A DNA stretch of 64,000 bases from Helopsaltes ochotensis (Eukaryota; Chordata; Aves; Passeriformes; Locustellidae), in NCBI GenBank assembly GCA_013400155.1, contig VXBM01000548.1, positions 483,602 to 547,601 on the forward strand. Reading direction: 5' to 3'. Position 1 is the stretch's first letter; each line of letters opens with the position of its first letter. Below are positions 49,790-60,900 of this stretch, one piece after another. The position numbers and the translations under genes were made by a program. The notes beneath the pieces are model-generated. The model worked only from the letters and a program-made list of their open reading frames with translations. It was not told where the DNA came from and made no database searches.

Positions 49790-51709
49790 GCTGGGGAAGG
49801 AAGAAAGAAAGAAAATAAAAATATGAGGAAGGACAAAACTCCTTGTAGGCCATAAGAACTCGGTTACTGAGCATTTTTAGGCTCAGCTATTCAAAGATAC
49901 CAGCAGATGGGTATCACATCTTTAGGTGTAAAGTAAAAAATTCCAGCAGAACTAGGAGATCTTGTTAAGTTCTTGTTAAGTTCTATGAACACAGACTAAC
50001 TTTCAATCCACTGATCACCAAAACATCCCCATGCCAGCAGGGTCCCTTTTTGTGCTGCACAGGGTAATGCACACTACTCTCCACACCTCACTTTCAAACC
50101 TCTCTGCTCTTTCACCACAGTTGTGTCCTCTGCCAGGAGATTTCCTCTTTTGCAGATGCATCAATGCATGGAAGTAGCCTTCATGGAATGGCTAAATGAT
50201 ATATAACTTATTTCTGCTTTTTACTCCATGAATCTAGCTCCCTCAGTGTCCTCTAAGTAAGTTACATGGAGCACCAGCTGCAAGTGAAAATTAAAAATGG
50301 GAACTGACTCACAGAGAGAAGACAGAACAAAAATCCCCCTGCTCTAACATCAGGACACCTCAGCTGTGGGCAGGTAGCACTACAAGTATGTACCTAATGA
50401 AATGTATCCAGAGCTATTTGCTTTTACTTAGCTGCTCTTCGAGGTGAAACGCTACAGCCTGGACAGTCCTTACAGGGAGCATTTCAGTTCCCACCTCGGT
50501 GTAAGAGGAGGTGAGTCTGCAGCGTGTATTGGCACGAGAAACACTTAACTGCATGAATTCTGTCTACATCTTTCTACTTCTGTCTTTGTGGTATTTTAAA
50601 CTAAACACCATGAAAGCTCCTTGAAGGTCGTGTTTGTATGTGCAGATCAAAGGCAGAATAATTATTTGAGATGCTTCCATTATAGGGATTCTTTTAATGT
50701 GGTTATTCATCAAATAATTCTTAATCTCTAAGTGTAATTTAAATAACGCTATACCTGGGTAATCCAATCAATTTAGAGTCATTTCTAGTTAGATTAAGAA
50801 AAAACTCCAGAACTAGCTCATCAGTGATACCCATATGATGTGAGACTGGTTACCAGCTAAATGTGCTAGACAGAGAGACAGCCAGATAAATCCTGATGGA
50901 TTAACCAGACTTGACTGTATCTAAAAATAAGTGCTACCCATAAAACTGCTAGAACATGACAAAACCCAATTGTCATAAAAGTACAGCCATTGCAAAATAG
51001 ATAAATCATGGCAAATTACCCTTCTTAGTGAGCTCGCATGGCTATGAAATAAATGTGCTGGGTGAAAATCTGCTGGAGTATGTTTTAAAAAATATTTTCT
51101 GTGCACAAATAAGAAACAAAGACTATGCTGTTGATATACTGTTTTTTAAATCTTTCTTTGGCCCCTGGGGGTCTATGATGAGTCCATAGCTGAAAACCTA
51201 CTTCAGGTCTGATGAGATTAACCAGGTGCATTAATTATCTGATGGCAAAAGAATTTAAGGGCAAACAAAAAGGCACTATATGATATGTTTCCTCTCTATG
51301 CTGGGACTGATCCTGAAAGATCAGGCTCCTGTTTTGTTCTAAACGTGTTCAGTTGGAAACTTACAGGAGTTCAGGGAATGCAACACGTTGCAGGATTGTA
51401 TCTACTGTGTCTAAAACAGATTATATATAAATACAGTGGGTTTAGTTCTCATTTACACTGGCAGATAATGTATCAAGACCTTGATGTGAATGAGAATCAG
51501 GTTTGGGATTGCCCAAATTCAGCCAAGCACTTAAGTGAGTGTTTAATGCAAGTATGTGTGTGGTCCAATAGACTCCAAATTAAGCATGCGCTCACATATT
51601 TTGCTGAGCAAAAACCAGTGTTTGACAAAGATACACATATTTCATTTACAGGTCTCTGTTAAACAAAATTAAGCAGGCATAAGAGCAAAAAGAAGAATAT
51701 AATACTCAC

Positions 51710-51814
51710 TTCTTGGCTCCCTTGGCCCATCCACCGTAACCTTTATAGCTCTGTGGTATGTAGCGACTTGGGGGGGATTTGTCAGGACTGTTATTGTCAA
51801 AGTAAAGCTCTTCC
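51710..51814 (-). CDS. RUNX2: RUNX2 coding exon, Runt domain part 2 (105 bp)
   Basis: This exon completes the Gly codon left by the 157-bp exon and then encodes 34 residues, from KSFTLTITV to DGPREPR, plus the first base of an Arg codon. It supplies the C-terminal Runt strands and the GPREPR loop. The first Arg of that loop is the equivalent of human RUNX2 Arg225, a DNA-contact residue. Val in AIKVTVDG favours RUNX2 or RUNX3 over RUNX1 (AIKITVDG), and NPPQ argues against RUNX3 (NPTQ). The tenth residue after the junction Gly is Leu (codon at 51785-51783), where mammalian RUNX1, 2 and 3 have Phe as I know them. The acceptor is ccctttgtag and the donor gaa|gtgagt. The exon contains a run of seven C (coding strand) in Asn-Pro-Pro-Gln, but the frame is intact and the length equals the usual 105 bp. 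Confidence 0.97.
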
Positions 51815-52816
51815 CTACAAAGGGAAAAAACAACAAGGAATGAGTGATTACAACATGAAAACAGTCACATGCATGTTCAGTAAAGAATCAGTTTAAAATT
51901 ATTCCCTGTCGTTACCACAATCGTGAAAATTAAAAACATAACTGACCATAGGAGTTTTCTTCCCCTTCAGTTTTACTCTATGTCAAGAATACGTCCATGT
52001 GTTGACAATCTAAATGTTTCTTATTTAATAATGGGTCATCATACAATGACAGAACAAAAGTGATTCACTGCTGAGGACAAGCCAAATTCTTTGCTGCATT
52101 GAAAGTGGTGTAAATCCAAAGCAAGTCAGATAATTTAAAAATTTACTCCAGTTTCGCAGCTGTGTGACAGAGAGCAGAATGTGACCACATGTTATTTACT
52201 TCACACAGTTTTATCATTTCATTTGTTTGACTTGCCTACAATAAGATGAGGAAAGAATATATTTTCCTCTTGGGAGATATTTTAACAGGGAGTCAGTGTC
52301 TCTGTCCTTCATATGCCAGGGCTAATATGATGATATCATTATTATCGAACACGCCTTTTTTCCCTACACATATTCCATCTATGAAATACCAAGAAAGCCC
52401 CCAACTTTCTGTGAGGGTGAGAAATGTCTGTGTGCACGTACTTTGCTATTGTCAGTCTGCATTGTTGGGGGTTTTTTGGTGGGTTTTTTTTTTTTTACTT
52501 TTCAAAGCTTGAATTCAGGCAGAGATTGCACAAGACCATCCACAGCCTTCAGCTGAATGAAAACGTTAAAAAGAAATAAATAAAGGGAGCTGCCTGCATC
52601 TGAGCACACATTCTCACAGGCGCTGGCCCCCGTTTGGGAGACTCACTGACAGTTGTAATCTGTTAGATATGCAACGGTTACTCATGTCAGATAGTCAAAA
52701 CTGAAAACTGTTTCAAGACAGGAAAAGGTGGGCGTACAACAGTGACTCAATAAAACAGTCAGCAATCTTTGGCCTTCATGCTCATTTAAGCTGCTACTTT
52801 ACCAGACACTTAAAGC

Positions 52817-52836
52817 TTTTTTTTTTTTTTTTTTTT
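52817..52836. repeat. T20 homopolymer
   Basis: A run of 20 T followed by cccccctcctccc-like pyrimidines. Confidence 0.9.
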
Positions 52837-53285
52837 CCCCCTCCTCCCTGGGTGTATTTGTGCATTTTTGCTGCTAGGGCTTTTCCTCTCGCTGAACTCT
52901 GAAGGCATTAAATCAAGGCACAAATCTTAAACGATATGTAACAGCACAAACTTAATGCAGTTTTTCCAGGCCTAATATAGAACAGCTTATATATAAGGCA
53001 TAATACAGAACAGAGCTTTGGCTGTCAAATCTAGTAATTGGTCTTTCTTTCTGGTCCAAGTCGTATATCCCCCAAACCTGCCTGAGACATGCATCATTTA
53101 TTATCAGGAGTGCAACTTCAAACTGTCTTGGCTATAATTTTCATGAACTAGAATGTGACATGGATTTTTTTAAAGGAAATATAACTGTCATTTAGAGTAA
53201 AATGATTTTCCAGGTGAAGCTGTGCTCCAGCTGTGCCCAGCTCTCTGGGAGATGCAGGTTAGAGGGAAGGTCAGGACCCTGGCAA

Positions 53286-53528
53286 ATAGAATTATAGAAT
53301 GGTTTGGGTTGGAAGGGACCTTAAAAATCATCTTGTTTCAACACCCCTGCCGTGGACAGGGACACTTTCTACAACCTTTCAAAGTTGCTCCAAGCCCCAT
53401 CCAACCTGGCCTTTAACACTTTCAGAGACTGAGCATCCACAGCTCCTCTGGGTAACCCGTGCCAGTGAGTCACCACCCTCACTATTTCTTCCTAATATCC
53501 AATCTAAACCTGCCCTCTGTCAGTTTAA
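53286..53528 (-). mobile_element. CR1 LINE 3' fragment
   Basis: It opens atagaattatagaatggt and gggttggaagggacctta, then the ccaacctggcctttaacac block, cctctgggtaacccgtgcca and cctaatatccaatctaaacc. It is minus-strand and 5'-truncated. Confidence 0.95.
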
Positions 53529-55455
53529 GCATGCAAAAATCTCAGGATGCTGAATTCTGTCCCAGTGGCGTGGCTGAAGGCGGCTTTTCCCATTTTCACT
53601 GGGAAAAAGATGACTTCCTAAATCATTACAGGAGCAGAGTCAGGTGTATTTAGGATGTCCAGTCTTTGCCCAGTCGTGCCCACCTGCTGTCCCAGAGGTG
53701 AAGTGGGTGCCCTGCCAGCACAGGGTGTGGGCAGCCTTCACACACACAGCAGCAGCCCTAAAGCACCTCCACACTGCTTGTTTAGGGCTGAGAAGTGTCC
53801 GTGCCTTTTATCCCCCTCCAAAGAGGAATTCAGATCACTGCACAAATATATATAGTTCTCCAGGCTCAGGTTTAAGGCTTCCTTCGGCACCAGCTTCCTA
53901 TGTCAAAAAGTTCTGACTATTAAATTCTATGCTGATGACATTCAGTAACCCCTAGGTTATCAGTAGAATACTACCAGTAACAAAGATACTAAAAGGGCTT
54001 TTCCATACACCTTTGAAGAATTTGGCCTTCCATGCTATTGTTCCCTTTATACATCAAATCCCTATGAATGTCTATTATGACAAAAAAAAAAAAATTAACT
54101 CAATATACTATTTGTAAGAACTGGCAAAATCGTTCTGTAGAAAAGCACTGAAATATTTTCTATACTAGATATATCTCAACAGAATACAGTGGCCAGAAAA
54201 AATGCACTCCTTAATAAAAAGAGCTAGATTTGGAACTCACACCTCTCAGCCAGCCTGAGCTGAAGAGTAAGCAGCTAATTTGAGAGGGAAACTGGTTTTG
54301 TTCCCTAACTGGTGTTTCAAAAACCAAAGTGTGGATGAAGTAGCACTGACGAAACCCCCTCACACTCCATAAACCACAGAGTCCTTCATTGTGGGGAGCT
54401 GCACGGCCCTGCTGGGGCACTCCAGGGCTTTCAAGAGATGATTTACATATTACAGGATTAAGAATGAAATAAATTTTTAAGGTCCCCTGTTTCAGTGGTG
54501 CTGATGCCTTCCACAGCTATTTCACAGCTATCCCTCCTCAGCTACAAAATCCTTTAATGCACTTTTTATCACCTTTCTTTATTGCCCTCAGTCGTTTCAA
54601 CTATCCACTTTCAGAGGCTACAGACTAATTGTAGCTCCCTTTTATTAAATTCCCCAGCCAAGCAGTCATCTGGCACTATTGCTTCAGTGTGTCTAAACTA
54701 TGCATTCTTTGTTATTCACACATGTGAGCCGAGCTGACACGGAGGAGGACGAGATGGACATATGCTGAAGCACAAGGCAAACCCCAGAAAGGAGCTTGAA
54801 AGGAGACTCAGCAGCCTGTGTGTGCGTGTTGCATATTTTTTCAGTTAGATGCTAATGTGATTAAAGTATCGGGACACAACAAAATTAAGGTTATGATCCT
54901 TTGCTTATTGAAGACAGGAATTCTTTCTTCCCTGCGCTGTGGATGGGGCTCGTAAAAGTGAGCTACCACCTGAAAACCACATACAAACAACTGCTGCATT
55001 CGCATCAAACACTCCAGTTACTTGCTCTTATGAATCCAAAAAAGGTGTTTAAGAGAAATTATGCAAACAGAAACGTGAAGCTTCTGTCAGGCAAACAAAA
55101 TGAATATGTATAAAAATCGGGTTTCTCCATTGAACCATGGGAAGCAAGTAAAAACGTGGGAGAGGAGGTGAAGTGGTAAGTTGATGATTCAGACTTCACA
55201 ATCAAATTTAGAGATACAGAGATCAAAGCACGAGCTGCTTAGAAAGATGTAAATCTCAAGTCGCGAACAGGTGTGGATTAGTTTCTTGCCACCGAAAAAT
55301 GATTTCTTTATTAGTTTATTTTTTCCTGTTCTACTTCAGGACTTCTATTGACTGATATTTGTCTACGTAAGGAGCTTTCTCACTTCTGCTTGCAACTACT
55401 GATTTCTTTGCCTGCTATTTTAAGCAGAACTCTAAAAATCTATCATTAATGATAA

Positions 55456-55499
55456 CTCTTTCTCCTTCTCTCCTTCTCTCTCTCTCTCTCCCCCTCTCT
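55456..55499. repeat. TC-rich microsatellite
   Basis: About 40 bp of CT repeat, tctctctctctctc in the centre, with TTC variants on the left and CCCC on the right. In RUNX2 sense it is GA-rich. Confidence 0.85.
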
Positions 55500-55750
55500 G
55501 TTCTAAGTCTGGAAGACAAGTCTGGACCAATTTCTCCATCCTGCCTCTGGCAGGAGAATGCAGCATTTCAGATCCTCCACCGAGTCCCGGCTGCTTCAAA
55601 GGAAAAGCCCTACTTTCTTCCGTTAAGATCATAAGAAATATAGGGGGAGGGGGTCAGCTCTGTTTGGACATAATTACACTTCATCAAAAGAAGCTTTCTT
55701 CATCTTCCATGCGTGAAAAGTCTGCAAGCAGTTAAGTCTGTCTTTTTTCT

Positions 55751-55755
<5 letters not shown>

Positions 55756-55795
<40 letters not shown>
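55756..55795. repeat. T40 homopolymer
   Basis: A run of 40 T preceded by cttttttcttcctc. No retrotransposon body is visible next to it. Confidence 0.93.
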
Positions 55796-55799
<4 letters not shown>

Positions 55800-57579
55800 A
55801 TAAAAATTGCTATTTGGGAAACTAGCCAAAACTGAGAAAGCCAATATAGTAAAACAGTGCACACCCTTTGTTTTTCTTTGAAGTCTCTTAAATAAATATG
55901 TTGAGGGTTTGAAAAGTATACTATCACTTTTCCATAGATTCTCCAGATTGATCAGAGAAAAAGTCTATTCCAAGTCTGCTAGATAAAAATATAAATTAAA
56001 CTACTGGAACCAAATTTTAGGAGCTCTGTGTTTGTGTCTGTATCTGTATCTACTGAGGCTTTAGGCCGTCTATTTAATTTCCTATGCTTTAATAAAAAGT
56101 ATATATCATAGGTTTGAAATTAAATCCTCAGATCAGAGGTAGTGCATCACATTGCAGTCCTTTTTCAGCACTACTAAAAGGCTGATACACTACTGAACTT
56201 CTACTGTAAGGCAGAAGTAGTGATGGAGCCAGAGAATTTTCAAACCTAATCCATCAGCAGAATAACAAAGAAAACTGATTATTTAAAGAAAAGAAAAATG
56301 GAAGAGATAGGCAACACCTTATTCACAGGGGGAATAAACTCCATATTTATGTTGTATTACTGTTGGTAAAATTATTCTTTCTTTCAAGTTATTCTCTATC
56401 GTTAATACTTTTTAAGTTCTAAAATGATAAAGAGAATTTTTGGCTTCGTAATTAAAATAAAGAATAGTCACTGTAAGTCATACTTATGGACTCACTTTCA
56501 CAAAGCACTTGCAAAAATGTGCTGACTGCTTTGGACTCTCTGGGCCTCTGTCAAATGTTTAATTTTTTTCTGGACAAAAACTCTTTCCTTCTGTAAGATG
56601 AACTCCAACTGCTTTCTAAAACATATTTCTGTAAAATTTGCCTTATTGCTAATTTCCCAGCACAATTATTCTGCTTCTTTCACTTTGTTTTTCCTCATGC
56701 AGGGCTAATCTAGAAAAAAAGTGAATAATTACTTCAAATACTTAAAGGAAAAAAATATGTAGGTTGAATCAGTGACTGATACATCACCACTCTGAAGACT
56801 CCTGCAACAAGAACTGCAGTGCCAGCTTCCTTTGAGCTATCTTTTCAATCATTACCTGAAGTTTGAAAGCGGCTGTGTGACCCTTAAAGAGGAATTCTTG
56901 CAAATTTGCAATAATTACAAAAGCTTTCTATAAGTGCAGTGCAGTTTCAGATTATAGGAAACTCAAAGAGCTGGAAGACAATGACGGCACTCTACATCTT
57001 AAAAAAAGAAAAAAAAAAAAAGAATGAAAAAAAATTGAAAGTTACCCTGTCATTTAAAGTAAAGGTTAAATTTAGTTCATGCCCAAGCTTACCAGCAATT
57101 CATAAAAAGTCAACCACCTTAGTAAAAAGAAAAGTGAGGGTGATTTTCACAGGTTATCAACAGTTTGGTTTAAAGGGCAGAGAAGTCACTAGCAAGCTTT
57201 CCACCAACAGCTGTTAAGCCTTGAAAAATTTAAGTCCCTAAAGAATACAACCTATAGAACATGTGATATGCTAAATCCCCCTAATTACAGGTCTTCTACA
57301 ACAACTTCAGAGGTGGCTCTACTGCTAAAAGGAATTCTCCACCTCTCACTGCCATGGCCCCAAATACACTCCCCTGACTCTGCATAACATGGATCACAGG
57401 TATTCCCTTTTCCTTCCACCCTTTCTGTGTGATTCAAACAGGGAAGCAGGTACTCCCTGAATCATTTTTCAAAACCTCTGTCTGATAAAAAGCTACAGAG
57501 ACTGTAAACTTGCTTTGTGCAAATGCTGAAGTTTGACAATAAAATACGTATTCATCACTCCCCCCCAAAAAAAAGATTG

Positions 57580-57689
57580 ACAACCTGAACAACAGGGTCT
57601 AGTGGAAGGTGTCCCTGCTTATGGAAAGAGGTTAGAATGAGATGAGCTTTAAGGTCCCTTACAAACCAAATTTTTCTGTGATTCTATGA
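57580..57689 (+). mobile_element. CR1 LINE 3' end fragment
   Basis: Sense CR1 end: caacagggtctagtggaagg, tgtccctgcttatgg, gatgagctttaaggtccctt, ending ttctgtgattctatgaa. It lies only about 100 bp downstream (in transcript direction) of the 157-bp Runt exon, close to its donor site. Confidence 0.93.
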
Positions 57690-57791
57690 ACCCTGGATTT
57701 ATGGGTTAATCAGTATTTCATCGCAAAGTAAGTTTGACATCTAGGCATCGTTTTTCACGTCATTATGAACACGTAAAAGGCAGCAGCCTAC

Positions 57792-57948
57792 CTCTTCCAC
57801 TTCTGCCCACAAATCGTAAGTCATTAAATCTGGCCACCTGGTTCTTCATCACGGCAGAAGCGTTTCGCAGCTCTGCAGAGTAGTTCTCGTCGTTTCCAGC
57901 CATGACGGTCACCACCGTCCCATCGGGCACTTCTCCTAAGGCCACCAC
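57792..57948 (-). CDS. RUNX2: RUNX2 coding exon, Runt domain part 1 (157 bp)
   Basis: This internal exon encodes 52 residues plus the first base of a Gly codon, starting VVALGEVPDGT and ending LRFVGRSGR. RUNX proteins bind TGTGGT-type sites as a heterodimer with CBF-beta in the nucleus; RUNX2 drives bone and hypertrophic cartilage gene programmes. The GEVPDGTVV and RNASAVMKNQ variants match RUNX2 rather than RUNX1 (GDVPDGTLV, RNATAAMKNQ). Exon residues 49 and 52 (the two Arg of GRSGR) correspond to DNA-contacting Arg190 and Arg193 of human RUNX2, hit in cleidocranial dysplasia. The MAGNDENY segment carries the Asn and Tyr equivalent to CBF-beta-facing residues of RUNX1. The acceptor reads tttttacag at 57949-57957. 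The donor, gag|gtaggc, is weaker than the others. The 157-bp length equals the conserved RUNX exon. The preceding exon is not in this window. Confidence 0.97.
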
Positions 57949-60900
57949 CTGTAAAAACGGGGAGACAGTCACCACTGGTGAAGCCACACTTTGGAGGTGG
58001 GTGCTCCCCTCCCAGCTCTGCAGGCTGCCACGCTCGTGAAGAGGCTCTGTGGCGAGGAGTCTGGTACTCGCTGTGCACAGAACAAAGGACCACATCAAAC
58101 ACAGAAACATCGTGTGTTGTCTCTGTTTCCCAGAGCTTCTTCATTGTTGCATTTCTTCAGAAACGCTCAACCTCCTTGTGTTGAGTGCACGCTTTAATGC
58201 TTTCTGAAGGACAACTTTGCTCTTAGCAAGCAGGGAGCAGCGAGAGGACACGAGGCAAGGCTTGTATCTGTAAATTATGCACAGGAAAGCATTTCAAATG
58301 GAAAGCTAGAAATTAGTATTAGCAGCCTTATCACCCAGATTCAGTTCTCTTCTGGTTTTAACCATCACCCTGACCCCTGAGCTCCTCAGACTTCAAGCCA
58401 GAGAGGTCCATGCATCCACCCATCCCAGGAGTGGCACTCGGGGGCACCAGCAGGCAAAGATCTACGCCCAAGACGCTCTGCACTTTATGGCTGGAATTCA
58501 AACTCCTCATGTGCAATATAAAACAAAGCTGTATTTCCTTGCAGGCATGTAAATTTTCATAGTGCTTGCAAGAGTTGCATGTGGTTAATGCTGATACCTC
58601 CCTCAGATTCTGGGATGGGTGAACAGAAGATATCAAAGTATTTCACTTCTCCTTACGTTCCAGCTACCTGATAGTCTCCCTTTCATGCTTCAGTGGTTGT
58701 GCAGTGCTCCAACATCTGATTAAATAAATGTCATGGAGCAGACATCTTCTGATTTGGGAACACCAGGAATACCTACAGTGTTAGTGCTCTGTGGCTTCTT
58801 AAAGCAAAAATAAAATTAAACAGGAGTGCTAAGTTACTAGGAAGAAAATATACACACGGGGCAAAAATGTCCACAAAAGTATTAATAAAATAACCTCCTT
58901 TTCCCCAGTTGGCTAATTCTGATGCTGAAAATAAATTTCTAACAAGAAGAGATTCAGAAATATTGCATGGCTGAGCCACAACTTGAAAAAATATCTTAAG
59001 CTACAAAGTCTCTCTCCTTGCAATTACTACCAATTTACACGGTCAGATATGAGTTTTTATATTATTCAGAGTAATTTATTCTGTCTCCTGAAATATATAT
59101 TACATTTTGTCATATGGCCTTCCTGAAATGTCTTATCCATAAATGATCCTGGCCGAAACTAATAATTGCAGCTTGCAGGTGATATTAATTCAGTGGAAAG
59201 AATGAGGAGCTCTGGATATATAGGGAGACCATTATGTGGTCCAGTGAACTGTACAATGTTTCTCTAAAACAATAAAGAGGAATTACAATCATACAGAAAT
59301 AGGCCATATAACTGAAAACTATATCTTATTTTATTTGAAAGAAATGCTGAAGAGAAAGAAGCAAATGAAGTTCAAACACTGTTTGAAAAGAATTTACCTG
59401 TTTTTCTTTTTTTGTACGGAACACCAGGTAATGCCTCCCAAAACTAAAAGCTAAGTTTTGCCACAAACTACTGTGAGGTCCTCATGTATCTAAGAAAGAT
59501 TTTACTTTAAAGTCATATGAAAGTCCCTGAACATAAAAACAGAGGAACCACCATTGTGGCTAAGATCTGAGGTCCCAATAACTCTCTGTCTTGGGTCTGG
59601 CAGCAACCAGGTCTGACAGCTTCAAAGCCAGGTGGAAGGAATAATAAATAATAATCAAATAACAAATAATAATCTAGTGAACAGATTACAGAGCTGACTC
59701 TAACCATTAACAAATGGATACTGGCTTAAACTGTGAAGCATGGACCTTGAGACTACTTATAAACCACTCCCTTCCCAGTCTGGAACAGACCACGTTATCT
59801 CTGGACAGTCTTGTCGTGCCCATCAACATCCCAGGGAGTTGCACCCTACGCCTTTTATACCTCACAAAACAACAACAACAAATCACGCTAACTCCAGAAA
59901 TGCAAAGCACCTGAGAGTGCAGCAGGGAGCACAAGGCTTCCAAGGGCCTGGGAAGAGGGAGCAAGGTTTCTGAAGCCTCAGCTCACCTCTTTCTCCCCAG
60001 GTACCCGCAGAGCATCAGGCAGTGCCACCGCAGCCCCGTCTCAGTCCCAAACACAGGTACAGCTTATAACACCCGGCAGGAGGGAGCAAAATCCCTTAAA
60101 AGGCTCCCCTCTTTCCTCTGTTGCTTTTCAGAGCTTTCCTTCCTGCCCTTTCCACTCGATGTCAGTTCAATTTGTCAGCTTAGCCATCAGCCCACAGCTG
60201 CACGTGCCACTTCCATCGCTGAGCGATCCCGACTAATCAAGAGCTGCATCGTTACTGAGAAGCCCTGGATGCAGCATCACTGCTCATCTCCTTCAGAGAG
60301 GACCAAAGGACAAGACAAACCAAAATCAGAGATGAAAATAAAAGCTTTGGCTCATAAAATAAAGCCCTATAACAACAGGGAAGCTGCCCTGCCACACAAC
60401 AGGAATAAAAAGCTTATTCTTTTCTTACTTCGATAGTTTCTTGCCACAAAACAGCCTAAAAATATTGCACAGCTACATAGAAGCACTGGGTAGAAAAAAG
60501 CCTTGCAAAACAAGTTTGAAACCTGGAAAAGTACCATCATTTTGAGAATTTTCAAAAGTAATTGTACATACTGAAAGCCTGCTGGCATAAACCCTGATTT
60601 GGCAATTTTATGCCATATATCAACACAAAATTAATTCTATATTCTTAGAAAGAAGATTATAAATGCACTGTGAAATGAGTAAGGACTGTGTTAAAAATTA
60701 AAGATTAGAAGTAGCCACAGTGCATACCTATCCTTTAATACTCAGTATCTCTACTATTTCAAAATCTTTATTTTCCATATTAATCTCCCTACACATTTTT
60801 GATGATTAAAAGTTGATTTTGCTCTTTTTTTGCTTTGAACTAGAGCTCAAAAAGGTGCATGAATCCCCCAAATAAAACAAACTGATTCCTATGAGTTGAA

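Larger units (their letters stand above)
10549..51709 (-). other. RUNX2: RUNX2 intron, 41161 bp, between the 105-bp and 174-bp exons
   Basis: This is the large intron between the second Runt exon and the NLS exon, bounded by gaa|gtgagt and gtttccag. It contains most of the CR1 fragments listed separately, the N gap, an ATCC microsatellite, purine tracts and several CpG-richer islands (about 23160-23460, 32650-33090, 47700-47980). No exon with similarity to a known protein is visible. Segments 10549-12937, 13640-20556, 33670-38657, 38835-44892 and 46190-51709 are mostly unique intron. A long intron at this place is usual for vertebrate RUNX2; the internal islands could be regulatory, but sequence alone does not show it. 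Confidence 0.9.
51815..57791 (-). other. RUNX2: RUNX2 intron, 5977 bp, between the two Runt exons
   Basis: This intron splits the Runt domain inside the GRSGR-G-K segment, at a position conserved in RUNX genes. The donor is gag|gtaggc and the acceptor ccctttgtag. Contents are CR1 fragments at 53286-53528 and 57580-57689, T runs at 52817-52836 and 55756-55795, a TC-rich tract near 55456-55499 and an A-rich tract near 57001-57034. The remainder is AT-rich unique sequence in which I see nothing definite. Confidence 0.92.

Noticed and set aside
49960..49982. Tandem cttgttaagtt duplication of 11 bp
   Set aside because: Two copies only; trivial slippage.
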